In this document: positions 49,450 through 59,211 of the stretch, piece after piece
Layout: every line of letters starts with the position of its first letter
How positions within the stretch are numbered: position 1 is the first letter of the stretch
From: an uncultured Oscillospiraceae bacterium
Lineage (GTDB): Bacteria > Bacillota > Clostridia > Oscillospirales > Ruminococcaceae
DNA length: 64,000 nt
NCBI GenBank assembly: GCA_910579175.1
Contig: CAJTTB010000010.1
Span: 44,795 to 108,794, forward strand
Reading direction: 5' to 3'
The notes under the pieces: model-generated
Databases searched by the model: none
Seen by the model: only the letters and a program-made list of their open reading frames with translations
What the model was told of the DNA's origin: nothing
Made by a program: the position numbers and the translations under genes

Positions 49450-51663
49450 ATGAAATTTATCAATGGTTATTGGCTTTTACAAGATGGAGTTACACAACAT
49501 GCGGCGACACAACTTTATGATTATCGAATCACCTCACAAAAGCTTACGTTATTTTTACCTACGATTCCAGTTACCAACAAGGGAAATACTTTAAATGGTA
49601 CATTGATTACCATTGAGATTACTTCTCCGCGTACTGACATGATAAAAATAACAGCTTATCATCACAAAGGTGGTTTGCCTCAATATCCTGTTTTTCAGCT
49701 CAACCAAGATTTTCCCCCAGTCACCATTGAGGAAAACCAACAACAGATCTGCTTTGTGAGTGGAAAAACCAGTGTGGTAATTCCAAAAAGTGGACCATTT
49801 GCAATGAATTTTTATTATGATGGTCATAAGATGACTAGCTCTTCCAATCATTCGACTGCTTATTTGTGTAAAGATGGACAACCCTATATGAAAGAAGAAT
49901 TGTCTTTGGACGTAGGAGAACAGATTTATGGACTGGGAGAGCGCTTTACTGCATTTGTAAAGAATGGTCAATCTGTGGACATTTGGAATGAAGATGGAGG
50001 AACTTGTAGCGAGCAAGCATATAAGAATATTCCATTTTATATCAGTAGTAAAGGGTATGGGGTATTTGTCAATCATCCAGAACGTGTATCTTATGAAATT
50101 GCTTCTGAAAAGGTCAATCGAGTGCAATTTTCTGTGGAAGGCGAACAGATTGAATATATTATCATTGGTGCAAATCATCCCCAAAATGCATTGATTCGCT
50201 ATACAGATTTAACTGGAAAGCCAGCACTTCCCCCAGCATGGAGTTTTGGATTGTGGCTATCCACTTCATTTTTGACCAATTATGATGAATCAACTGTGAT
50301 GGAGTTTATCGATGGAATGTTACAGCGAAACATTCCTTTAGATGTATTTCATTTTGATTGCTGTTGGATGGAGGAATATGAATGGTGTAATTTTATTTGG
50401 AATCGCAAAACCTTCCCCAATCCAAAGAGAATGCTTGAAAATATCCACAAACGTGGATTGAAAGTCTGTGTTTGGATAAATCCCTATATTGGGCAAAAAT
50501 CCCCTTTATTTGATGAAGGTATGCAGCATGGTTACTTTGTGAAAAATCAACAGGGAGGTATTTGGCAATGGGATTTATGGCAAGCTGGCATGGCATTGGT
50601 GGACTTTACCAATCCGGATGCAACGGCATGGTATTTATCCAAGTTAGAAGCCTTATTGGATATGGGAGTGGATTGTTTTAAAACTGATTTTGGAGAACGT
50701 ATTCCAACAGATGTTGTTTATTATGATGGCTCTGATCCGAAAAAGATGCACAACTATTACAGCTTTTTATATAACCAAGCGGTTTATAAGTTATTACAGA
50801 CCAAGTGTGGCAAAGGCGAAGCGGTGTTATTTGCGCGTTCTGCTACAGCAGGTGGGCAACAATTTCCAGTACATTGGGGAGGTGATTGTACATCTCAATA
50901 CACCTCTATGGCAGAATCTCTGCGGGGTGGGTTGTCTTTTGCACTGAGTGGATTTGGATTTTGGAGCCATGATATTGGTGGCTTTGAAGACGGGTGTACG
51001 CCTGATATTTACAAGCGCTGGACACAATTTGGTCTACTTTCCAGCCATTCCCGCTATCATTCTAGTGGTGAATATAAAGTTCCCTGGATTTATGACAAGG
51101 AAGCGGTTGATGTTTGTCGCACATTTACCCAACTAAAAATAAATTTGATGCCTTATCTTTACCGTTGTGCAGTAGAAACTTCCCAATTGGGTATTCCGAT
51201 GATGCGTCCAATGTTATTAGAGTTTCCAGAAGATGAAACTTGTTTGTATTTGGACCGTCAATATATGTTGGGGGATTCTTTATTAGTCGCCCCGATTTTC
51301 CAATCAAGTGGAGAGGTATCTTATTATCTTCCACAGGGAAATTGGACCAATTTGTTCACCGGTGAGATCAAATGTGGTGGAAGATGGTATCGGGAAACCT
51401 ATGATTATTTGACTATGCCATTGTTGGTAAGACAAGATAGTGTTTTGGTGATGGGTGCCCACCAAAGTTTTGCAGATTATGATTATACAAAACAGGTCAT
51501 GATACATGTTTATGGGTTTCAAAATCCGCAAGTAAAGACGATTCCCATCTATAATAGCAAGGGGCAACAAGCTGCCACGATTACAATTGATTGCAAGGAT
51601 GGTGATATTCATGTAATATGTGATGGATTGACAGAAGAAACCATTATCATTCATGAACCATAA
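49450..51663 (+). CDS. Glycoside hydrolase family 31 alpha-xylosidase (YicI type)
   Basis: 737 residues. N-terminal beta-domain, then the GH31 barrel. The nucleophile motif FKTDFGERIPTDV holds Asp413, and the acid/base is Asp479 in HWGGDCTSQYTSMAESLRGGLSF, followed by LSGFGFWSHDIGGFE. These motifs match E. coli YicI closely, pointing to release of alpha-linked xylose from xyloglucan fragments, rather than a general alpha-glucosidase. There is no signal peptide, so it acts on imported oligosaccharides. Single gene with its own regulated promoter; AGAAAGCGGG as RBS. Confidence 0.92.
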   Translation: MKFINGYWLLQDGVTQHAATQLYDYRITSQKLTLFLPTIPVTNKGNTLNGTLITIEITSPRTDMIKITAYHHKGGLPQYPVFQLNQDFPPVTIEENQQQICFVSGKTSVVIPKSGPFAMNFYYDGHKMTSSSNHSTAYLCKDGQPYMKEELSLDVGEQIYGLGERFTAFVKNGQSVDIWNEDGGTCSEQAYKNIPFYISSKGYGVFVNHPERVSYEIASEKVNRVQFSVEGEQIEYIIIGANHPQNALIRYTDLTGKPALPPAWSFGLWLSTSFLTNYDESTVMEFIDGMLQRNIPLDVFHFDCCWMEEYEWCNFIWNRKTFPNPKRMLENIHKRGLKVCVWINPYIGQKSPLFDEGMQHGYFVKNQQGGIWQWDLWQAGMALVDFTNPDATAWYLSKLEALLDMGVDCFKTDFGERIPTDVVYYDGSDPKKMHNYYSFLYNQAVYKLLQTKCGKGEAVLFARSATAGGQQFPVHWGGDCTSQYTSMAESLRGGLSFALSGFGFWSHDIGGFEDGCTPDIYKRWTQFGLLSSHSRYHSSGEYKVPWIYDKEAVDVCRTFTQLKINLMPYLYRCAVETSQLGIPMMRPMLLEFPEDETCLYLDRQYMLGDSLLVAPIFQSSGEVSYYLPQGNWTNLFTGEIKCGGRWYRETYDYLTMPLLVRQDSVLVMGAHQSFADYDYTKQVMIHVYGFQNPQVKTIPIYNSKGQQAATITIDCKDGDIHVICDGLTEETIIIHEP

Positions 51664-51829
51664 AAATAGTATTACTGTTTTTAGAAATATGTTCTATTAT
51701 ATTAAATTTTTTTGTTTTACTTTTTTATAAAAAGAAGGATTTTAACAAAGGATATTTTTCATCATATTATAGAAAATAAACCCAAAACATGTTATACTAA
51801 AAAAAATATAAAATATTGGGGAGATTTTT

Positions 51830-52585
51830 ATGGTACAGTTTAAAAATTTATTTAATAACCAAAATATGAAGGTTGTTGAATCCAAAGGCGGTATTAAGAT
51901 ATTTGAATATCAACGAGATTTGAGTGTAAAGCCAGAACAGGCGATTGCAACCTATTATGCTTATGAAATGAATATACGAAAACGTCAGGCGTTGATTGAA
52001 CTCAATGGAAATGCCTTTACAATCAGTGCGGGAGCAATGCAGTGGACTGCTGGAAGCATTTCTATGGCAGCAGATGTGAAGGGGTTTGGAGATTTGTTTA
52101 GCAAAGCGATTTCTTCTAAAGTGACAAAAGAATCTGCTATTAAACCAAAATATCAAGGAAATGGGCTTTTGATGTTAGAGCCAACTTATAAACACCTTTT
52201 AATTGAAGAAGTTGGCGATTGGAATGGTTTGGTATTAGATGATGGGCTTTTTTTGGCGTGTGATGCCAATATAAAACAAAAAGTAGTGGCAAGGACCAAC
52301 CTGTCCTCTGCGGTATTGGGAAACGAAGGTTTATTCAATCTCTGTTTACAAGGGCAAGGTCTTGCCATTTTAGAAAGCCCTGTACCTCGTGAAGAGTTGA
52401 TTGAAGTATTTTTAGACAATGATGAAATCCGTATTGATGGCAATTTTGCGATTGCCTGGTCAAATAGTTTGGATTTTCGGGTTGAAAAATCCTCTAAAAA
52501 TCTGATTGGTTCTGCTGTTTCTGGAGAGGGCTTTGTAAATGTCTATCGTGGAACAGGTCGTGTGTTAATGGCTCCTATTTTGTAA
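51830..52585 (+). CDS. AIM24 family protein
   Basis: 251 residues. Beta-rich, with EYQRDLSVKPEQAIATYYAYEMN, NAFTISAGAMQWTAGSISMAADVKG, GNGLLMLEPTYKHLLI and GEGFVNVYRGTGRVLMAPI, in keeping with the AIM24/TIGR00266 beta-barrel family. No signal peptide or membrane segment. Function in bacteria unknown. ATTGGGGAG precedes the ATG. Monocistronic, with a terminator 95 bases after the stop. Confidence 0.82.
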   Translation: MVQFKNLFNNQNMKVVESKGGIKIFEYQRDLSVKPEQAIATYYAYEMNIRKRQALIELNGNAFTISAGAMQWTAGSISMAADVKGFGDLFSKAISSKVTKESAIKPKYQGNGLLMLEPTYKHLLIEEVGDWNGLVLDDGLFLACDANIKQKVVARTNLSSAVLGNEGLFNLCLQGQGLAILESPVPREELIEVFLDNDEIRIDGNFAIAWSNSLDFRVEKSSKNLIGSAVSGEGFVNVYRGTGRVLMAPIL

Positions 52586-52677
52586 TTTTTTTGGGAATCA
52601 CTTATGGATAAAGGACATATGACTAAACTTATATTAAGATATTATGATACTGATAAAGAATATAAAATAAGGTAAGT

Positions 52678-52708
52678 AAAAGGCGAGTGTATGATACACT
52701 CGCCTTTT
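52678..52708. terminator. Bidirectional terminator between convergent genes
   Basis: AGGCGAGTGT atgat ACACTCGCCT with A and T runs on either side. Confidence 0.88.
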
Positions 52709-52741
52709 ACTTTCATATTTTTTACAAAATTGGAGGAATGC

Positions 52742-55700
52742 TTATTTTCTACGGATTGCTTTTACAACAATTAAAATTACCAGTATACCTGCTGCTACAC
52801 ATACAATACCGATGACAGCACCTATTGGGAAGGTATCCCCAGTATCTGCAAGTGCAGTTCCTACAGAGCTGGTCCATTTTGCATAAAGTGTCATATTGCT
52901 GATGACTAGATTATCAAAATTGTAAGGTGTTTTAAAGGTATTATCGGTATACCAACCACCAAAAATATATCCTTGTCTAGTTGGATCTGCTGGTTTCACT
53001 GCTTTTTCACCAGATTTAACAGTTTGTGAACCAACTGTACTTCCGCCTTGGCTGTCAAATGTAAGGGTATAAGAAGTGGCTTGTGTACCATTATTTGTGC
53101 CATTGTTGTTACCATTATTGGTATTACCGTTGTTGTTATTATTATTATTGTTATTATTGTTGTTTTGTGTCCATCTTGCATATAATGTCATATTTCCAGT
53201 TACAGTATTGCTAAAGTTCCAAGCGGTTCCGCCGGTTGCCGCAGTATACCAACCATTGAAGGTATAACCATTTCTAGTTGGTGTACCAGGGTTGTTGATG
53301 ACACCATTTGTAGTGGTTTGAGAGGTTGCGAAATTTGCAGTTCCTCCCTGTAAATCAAATGTAACAGTGTAATTGGTCGTATTATTACTGTTGTTACTAT
53401 TATTACTGTTGTTGCTATTATTGCTATTGTTACTATTGTTGCTGTTATTACTGTTGTTGCCGTTATTATTTTGTGTCCACTGTGCATATAATGTTAGATT
53501 AGAAGTGACAGAAGCATCGAAGTTCCAAGCATTTCCACCAGTTGCTGCGGTATACCAACCACGGAAAGTATAGCCATTTCTAGTAGGATCTGCTGGTTTG
53601 GTTATCCTTCCCCCAGAAGTAACTGTCTGATTGGGAATGGTACTTCCACCTTGTGTGTTAAAAGTAATTGTGTATTGGGTTTCTGTTCCGCCGTTGGGCT
53701 GCCATTGTGCATATAATGTGGTATTTTCTGGAACAGGATTGTCAAAGTTCCAGGCAGTTCCACCGGTTGCCGCAGTATACCAACCTGTAAAGTTATAGCC
53801 TGTTTGGGTTGGATCAGTTTCTGGTCTGGTTGCTTTTGTATCTTTATCAATATCCTGTGTTTGTCTTGTCGTACCATCTGCAAAATTACCACCATTTGCA
53901 TGGAAGGTAACACGTACCTTTCCTTCTGGAACTGGAGGTTGTGGATCAGGATCTACATCTTCATTTGCTTTCCAACCTGCATAGAGTGTCATGCTATTGG
54001 TTACAACATCTGTTTCCAAATCCCACTGTTTCATCAGTTTTTCATCTGTGAACCATCCTGTGAAGGTATATCCATCTTTTTTAGATTCTACACTTGGCAG
54101 TTTAGAACCCTTTACTACTACGATATCATTGATGGCACTACCACCATTGGTTTCAAACACAACGGTTACAGTATCATCAGAAGGATCATCATTTCCCTTC
54201 CAGTTTGCTACTAAGGTCATACTTTTTGTAACAGGGTTATCAAAGTTCCATTTTTCTCCCTGTAGATTTCCAAGGTACCATCCGTCTATATAGTATCCAT
54301 CTCGATATGGTGATGGTCTGCTGACCTTTTCTCCTTCTGGAACGTTTACAGAATTGATGGTTCCTGCACCTTCATAGTTTAAGTCGAAGCTGACTAGATA
54401 ACTGTTTAAAGCAGGTACATTTTGTTCCCATTTTGCATAGAGTGTCATTTCTCTTGTAACGGTGTCTACATCAAAGCTCCAGCGACTATCATCTGTACAT
54501 TCAGGAGTTGTATACCATCCTCTGAAGATGTTTCCACTTGGATGTGTTAAGTTTCCAGATGGACGAGGGATCTTCTTATTTTCTTCTACTGTGGAATCAG
54601 ACATGGTATAAGCACCATTATAGGTACCACCTTGTAATTCATAGTGAACCAAATAAGAAGTCAATAGATTTAGTCTTACTTCCATTGTTGGGACACTACC
54701 ATCTGGACCTGGAACGGTTGTCAATTCATATGTGTAAGTCAATGCACTTGGTCTTGTGTTGGCATCACCTGTTACAGTAAGCATACCTGTTGCTTCGTCA
54801 TAATGTACATTACTGCTGTTTGGTCTTAAAATAAAGTCGCCAGATTCAATTTCTTCTAATTCTAAACGAGCATATTTTCCCATGCTTAAACCAGGAAGTT
54901 GCGCCAAATTGATTCTCCACTGTCCATTTTGATATACAACATTGGCAGAACCACCGGGATACTGACCATTACTTGGTCTATCAATATGCAATCCAGTCTC
55001 AGCCAATGAGGTGCTTTCGCCAAGTTCCATGGTTGCCAATAGGTTGTCTTTTACATTCAAAGTGGTTAAATTTGGACACATGCTGACGTCCAAAGAAGCA
55101 AGCTGGTTTTTGCTACAATCGACTTCTGTCAATTGATCTCTTATTTCAAAGGTATTTCCAGAAACGGTGGAAAGTTGTAAATTGGTAATTTTATTATTGG
55201 AACAATTTAATGTTTGTAAAGCAGTACAATTTTCTGCTTTGATTTCTTTTAAACTGTTATTTTGGCAAGTCAGTGTTCTTAGTGCAGCGTTTCTGCCTAA
55301 AGTTAGAGCTTCCATTTCCCGATTGTCTTCACAAGCGAGTGTCTGTAAAGCAGTACAATCAGCAACATTTAAGGATTTAATATTGTTTCCATCACAGTTT
55401 ACAATGGTAAGCTTTGTATTTTTTGGACCAAAAGTCAATGTTGCCATCTGCTGATTGTCAGAAGCATTTAAAGTATCTAAATTTTCACAGCTGGACACAT
55501 CTAGTTTACCAACATTAGAACTGGTACAGTCTAATTCGATTAATCCAACTGCACCATCTACATTTAATGTAGCCATAGCGGCATTATTGGTAGCTGTGAT
55601 GGTTTTTAATAGCGCCTGTCCGCTGGCATCTAGTGCTTGTAGAGAAACATTGTCAGAACAATTCAATGTCGTTAAAGCAGAGGTACTTTTATTGGGTAGC

Positions 55701-57148
55701 GTTAATGTTCTAAGTCTTGCGTTGTCTGTACAAACGAGATTATCTAATGCTTTGTTACTGGAGGTGCTTAATTCTACCAATGCCGGATTTTGCACAACGG
55801 TCAAACTGTGTAAAGCTATGGAATTTTCCAGTGATAGATTGTTTAATTTTGTGTTATTTTCAACAGTGGCTGTATATAAAGCTGGATTATTCTTTAAAGA
55901 TAATTGCGTTAGTTCAGGATTTTGTGAAACATTGGCTGTCTGAAATTCCGCATTATTTTCTAAAACAAGTTTTGTGAGCTTTTTATTGTTTGAAAAATCT
56001 GCTGATTGTAATTTGGGATTACCTGTTGCAATAATAGAATTTAACACATTGTTTTCTTGATTTGCTGTCAATGTATTCAAAAGTGTATTGTCTTCTAGAG
56101 TTAAATCTACCAATGCCGGATAATCTGCTAAATCTACAGAATCTAAAATCCCATTTTTTGTAAGGGTAAAATTAACAAGTTGTGTTTTATCAATATCTCC
56201 AAAAGTAGATAGTAATGGAACATTGGTCAAGTTTAATTTGGTAATTGGAGCGCCAGTCGTAACCAGTGTCTCTAAAGTTGGAACATTCACTAAGTCCAAT
56301 TGATTGACAAGTGTATTGCTACAATTTACATTATATAACTCAGGATTGCCTGACAGATCCAAGTTTTGAATTTTGGTATTGCTACAGTTTAATATTTTGA
56401 GTTTTCCATTGTTTGTATTGACCCGCAAAACCTGTAAATTTGGATTGTTGCTACAATCTAAAGTGGATAAATTAGTATAGCCAGTAACAATCAAATCCGT
56501 AATAGCAGTATCAGAACATTCTAAGTTTGTCAATGCTGGGGATTGACCAGCAGTAAAGCTCGTTAGTGCAGTACATCCACTAAAGTCCAGATCAACCAAT
56601 TTGCTGTTTCCGCTTACGTTTAAACGGGTGAGCTTTTTACTGTCTTTGATATGAAATATTTCCAAGTTTGTCAATCTAGCAATATTGGCAGTATCATCTG
56701 TAAGTTGAGAATTTTCACAGTATAACCGTATCAATTTCTGATTTTGGGTAATGTAAGATAAGTTTTGCACATTAGAACCAGAAATATTTAGGTCTGTCAA
56801 GTTTTCAAAAAATTCAATTCCCTTTAATCCAGTGATGTTATCATATCCACCGGCTTTTGGAAAAAATTTATCTTGTAATTTTCCGGATAATCCCCTGGCA
56901 GCCTGACTGATATTGATAGAAGTAACAGATTCTGCTTCTTCGGGAGATAATTTTCCATCTTTATCCTGAGGATCTAAACTTCCATCTATTCTTTCTAAAA
57001 CATAATCTACAAAACCTTGTGAGAAGTTATTTTCATTAATTGGTATACCCGCTTCTGGCACCGTTGCCGCTGATGCAGGGATACCAAATGTAGCGGTGAC
57101 CATCATAAATCCAGCTACAATCAGATGTTTTAATCCTGACTTCTTCAT
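52742..57148 (-). CDS. Large cell-surface protein with leucine-rich and InlB-type repeats
   Basis: 1468 residues. Signal peptide 1-27; a short acidic segment DPQDKDGKLSPEEAE (EF-hand-like, about 57-71); then about 30 LRR-type repeats (LTNLDCSN / LTTLNVKDN style) to about residue 700. After that come seven Listeria-Bacteroides (Flg_new/InlB B) repeats with the GYTFxGWYTAATGG and MTLYAKW pattern, linked by Asn/Ser-rich spacers. The end is LADTGD, a hydrophobic span and RRK, a sortase-type anchor with Ala where Pro is usual. It is probably a wall-anchored adhesin. No sortase gene is in the window. Confidence 0.92.
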   Translation of the reverse strand: MKKSGLKHLIVAGFMMVTATFGIPASAATVPEAGIPINENNFSQGFVDYVLERIDGSLDPQDKDGKLSPEEAESVTSINISQAARGLSGKLQDKFFPKAGGYDNITGLKGIEFFENLTDLNISGSNVQNLSYITQNQKLIRLYCENSQLTDDTANIARLTNLEIFHIKDSKKLTRLNVSGNSKLVDLDFSGCTALTSFTAGQSPALTNLECSDTAITDLIVTGYTNLSTLDCSNNPNLQVLRVNTNNGKLKILNCSNTKIQNLDLSGNPELYNVNCSNTLVNQLDLVNVPTLETLVTTGAPITKLNLTNVPLLSTFGDIDKTQLVNFTLTKNGILDSVDLADYPALVDLTLEDNTLLNTLTANQENNVLNSIIATGNPKLQSADFSNNKKLTKLVLENNAEFQTANVSQNPELTQLSLKNNPALYTATVENNTKLNNLSLENSIALHSLTVVQNPALVELSTSSNKALDNLVCTDNARLRTLTLPNKSTSALTTLNCSDNVSLQALDASGQALLKTITATNNAAMATLNVDGAVGLIELDCTSSNVGKLDVSSCENLDTLNASDNQQMATLTFGPKNTKLTIVNCDGNNIKSLNVADCTALQTLACEDNREMEALTLGRNAALRTLTCQNNSLKEIKAENCTALQTLNCSNNKITNLQLSTVSGNTFEIRDQLTEVDCSKNQLASLDVSMCPNLTTLNVKDNLLATMELGESTSLAETGLHIDRPSNGQYPGGSANVVYQNGQWRINLAQLPGLSMGKYARLELEEIESGDFILRPNSSNVHYDEATGMLTVTGDANTRPSALTYTYELTTVPGPDGSVPTMEVRLNLLTSYLVHYELQGGTYNGAYTMSDSTVEENKKIPRPSGNLTHPSGNIFRGWYTTPECTDDSRWSFDVDTVTREMTLYAKWEQNVPALNSYLVSFDLNYEGAGTINSVNVPEGEKVSRPSPYRDGYYIDGWYLGNLQGEKWNFDNPVTKSMTLVANWKGNDDPSDDTVTVVFETNGGSAINDIVVVKGSKLPSVESKKDGYTFTGWFTDEKLMKQWDLETDVVTNSMTLYAGWKANEDVDPDPQPPVPEGKVRVTFHANGGNFADGTTRQTQDIDKDTKATRPETDPTQTGYNFTGWYTAATGGTAWNFDNPVPENTTLYAQWQPNGGTETQYTITFNTQGGSTIPNQTVTSGGRITKPADPTRNGYTFRGWYTAATGGNAWNFDASVTSNLTLYAQWTQNNNGNNSNNSNNSNNSNNSNNSNNSNNSNNTTNYTVTFDLQGGTANFATSQTTTNGVINNPGTPTRNGYTFNGWYTAATGGTAWNFSNTVTGNMTLYARWTQNNNNNNNNNNNNGNTNNGNNNGTNNGTQATSYTLTFDSQGGSTVGSQTVKSGEKAVKPADPTRQGYIFGGWYTDNTFKTPYNFDNLVISNMTLYAKWTSSVGTALADTGDTFPIGAVIGIVCVAAGILVILIVVKAIRRK
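53107..53470 (-). repeat. Trinucleotide tracts encoding Asn/Ser-rich linkers
   Basis: Two tracts (about 53107-53163 and 53374-53470) of AAT/AAC/AGT codons encode N-rich stretches and (NNS)n between InlB repeats. Unit length is three, so expansion or loss keeps the frame but changes linker length. Confidence 0.75.
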
Positions 57149-57433
57149 AACCCTATCCCTCTTTTATTTTATCAATTTTGAAATGGCGATAACAATGATA
57201 TAGGCCCATGAAAAGCCCATCTATAAGTATTATAGCACGTTTAATTTTAAATCGAAACATTGTTTTAAAAAATTTTTACAATTACAGAATTTTTTTTCTA
57301 AAAACTTGAAAAAGTCCGTTGAAATAATCAATAAAGGCTCAAATTCCAAATAGGATTTGAACCTTTATTACAAAAATGTTAAAATTTATGGATTGGATAA
57401 AACTTCTAAAAGCAAACCTGCTTGACCAAACAA
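57149..57433. other. Intergenic region between the two surface genes
   Basis: Contains a hairpin (57330-57369: ATAAAGG..TCAAAT / ATTTGA..CCTTTAT) after the VanW gene on the minus strand, with a weak T-run, and the upstream region of the LRR protein. Nothing else recognised. Confidence 0.55.
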
Positions 57434-58732
57434 TTATGGATTTGAAAGCATGGTACAAACGCCGTGTTCATCTACCCAATAACCTTCTGGAGTTTGCGTG
57501 GAAATTGCCATATCACCATTTGGATGAAAGTAATATGGTATGTCATCAATGGTTTGCAATCCAGTTACCATTTTACCATTTGTACCAAAGTAATACCAAC
57601 TGCCGCCAATCAACTGCCAACCAGTTACCATTTTACCATTTGTACCAAAGTAATACCAACTGCCGCCAATCAACTGCCAACCAGTTACCATTTTACCATT
57701 TGTATCAAAATATCCCCAGTTGCCATTGATGTTTTGCCAACCAATTGTCATAATGCCATCTGCGTTTAGATAATACCAACTATCACCAAGCCATTGCCAA
57801 CCAGTTTGCATGCCAGCAAACGTATCAAAATAATACCAATGCCCGTTGATAAATGCCCAACCAACTGCCATACCACCGCTATTGGCGGGATCTAGATAAA
57901 ACCAGTTTCCGTTGTTGGTTATCCAACCAGTCAACATCTTTCCAAAGGCATCAAAGAAATACCATCGGTCGCCAACGGGTGTCCAACCAGTTGTAATATG
58001 ACCATTGGCATCAAAGTAATACCATTCGCGATCGATAGATTGCCAGCCAGTTACCATATAGCCATTTGCATCAAAGAAATATTGATTGCCGTCAATGAGC
58101 TTCCATTGATTTGCGATATAACCATCGCTGCTGTCGCGATACCACCAACCATTTGCATTGTTTTTCCAACCGATGGAAATTTCATATAAGTTGATGGTCA
58201 ATCGTCCTTGTGGATTGTAAATGGCTTCAATTTCCACCGCAGTATTTCGGTTGTTTTGAAAAATGAAGTTTTGATATGGGTAATCTACGGTTGCTTCCAG
58301 TTCGCGTGGCACATAATAGGTGGGCTTGCTATGCTCTTTTCGTGCTAAAATTTTAAAACCAGTTGTCTGTTGTGTGGCCGCATATAATGTGCTGGAAACC
58401 TGGCAGATTCCTCCTCCATATCCTAGAACGGACTGCTTGTCTACGATGACTGGAGCGAGTAAATACCCATCAGCTTGTCCAGATGGACCTACAATTTTAT
58501 GCCAATTAAATATTTCTCCCGGTCTGAGCAAAACTTTATTGATTGCATTCATTGCCAGATTCATATTGTGATTTCGATTGGCTTGTGCCTCATTGACAGA
58601 AAATGTTGTGGTATAAGATGCAATGAGCCGATCCCCTGAAGAAGCTGCTGATACTAGATGACTCAAACAGCTTATCTGAAACAATACAACCAACATCAGA
58701 ATTGCCATTTTTGTCATTTTTATTTTTTTCAT
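57434..58732 (-). CDS. VanW domain protein with C-terminal cell-wall-binding repeats
   Basis: 432 residues. Signal peptide 1-29 (ILMLVVLFQISCLSHLVSAA). VanW domain about 38-190 with NMNLAMNAINKVLLRPGEIFNWH and VLGYGGGICQVSSTLYAA. The remainder is about eleven 20-residue GWxxxxxxWYYFDxxGxMxT repeats of the choline/glucan-binding type (CW_binding). It is likely secreted and held on wall polymers. Two successive repeats are identical at DNA level (57561-57620 and 57621-57680). RBS AAAGGAGGG. VanW function in the wall is unknown; no van resistance genes are nearby apart from the broken vanZ. Confidence 0.9.
   Translation of the reverse strand: MKKIKMTKMAILMLVVLFQISCLSHLVSAASSGDRLIASYTTTFSVNEAQANRNHNMNLAMNAINKVLLRPGEIFNWHKIVGPSGQADGYLLAPVIVDKQSVLGYGGGICQVSSTLYAATQQTTGFKILARKEHSKPTYYVPRELEATVDYPYQNFIFQNNRNTAVEIEAIYNPQGRLTINLYEISIGWKNNANGWWYRDSSDGYIANQWKLIDGNQYFFDANGYMVTGWQSIDREWYYFDANGHITTGWTPVGDRWYFFDAFGKMLTGWITNNGNWFYLDPANSGGMAVGWAFINGHWYYFDTFAGMQTGWQWLGDSWYYLNADGIMTIGWQNINGNWGYFDTNGKMVTGWQLIGGSWYYFGTNGKMVTGWQLIGGSWYYFGTNGKMVTGLQTIDDIPYYFHPNGDMAISTQTPEGYWVDEHGVCTMLSNP
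57561..57705 (-). repeat. Identical 60-bp tandem repeat inside the VanW gene
   Basis: 57561-57620 equals 57621-57680 base for base, and 57681-57705 begins a third copy that then diverges. This is a recent duplication of one wall-binding unit, in frame. Confidence 0.9.
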
Positions 58733-59211
58733 GGTTTCCCTCCTTTTTATTAAGATTCAACGGCAACTAAGTGCTTAGTTTACCGAAGTGCTTTGTTCTT
58801 TATTTTATATTTATGTACAAGCTCATAAAAATAGAACTAGAACTTTTCTTATTATAAATCTTTTGTATATTATATTCAATGAAAATTCACAAAATTTCTA
58901 TTAAATTTACATTTAAAATTTCTTGACGCAAAGACTTTTTTAGAGTAATCCATAAAATGATCCAGTGTAATTGCCCAGCTATTTTGTCATGTTACAAATT
59001 TACTGAGTTGTTGTTTGGATCAAAAATAAATTCCCAAAATATTCATAAAACAGCAATCCTACTTTGTTGTTATTTTGAGTCAAATCCAGTATAATAAAAT
59101 AATTATTTCATTTGTCAGTCTTGAGATAAATGATGTGTGATGTTGATGTGAATGCACACCCATAACATGATAGACTGTATGATGATATTACCATGAAAAA
59201 GGAGTGTTTTT
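58733..59211. other. Intergenic region, divergent
   Basis: 479 bp upstream of both the VanW gene and the rhomboid-like gene. A short inverted repeat AACTAA gtgc TTAGTT lies near 58767-58783, and the rest is AT-rich. No ORF supported. Confidence 0.45.

Noticed and set aside
53107..53470. Trinucleotide tracts as a phase-variation switch
   Set aside because: The unit is three bases and in frame, so length change cannot turn the gene on or off; it only alters linker length.
57561..57705. 60-bp direct repeats that could look like a CRISPR or minisatellite array
   Set aside because: They are in frame and encode 20-residue wall-binding units (GWQLIGGSWYYFGTNGKMVT style); there are no spacers and no cas genes.
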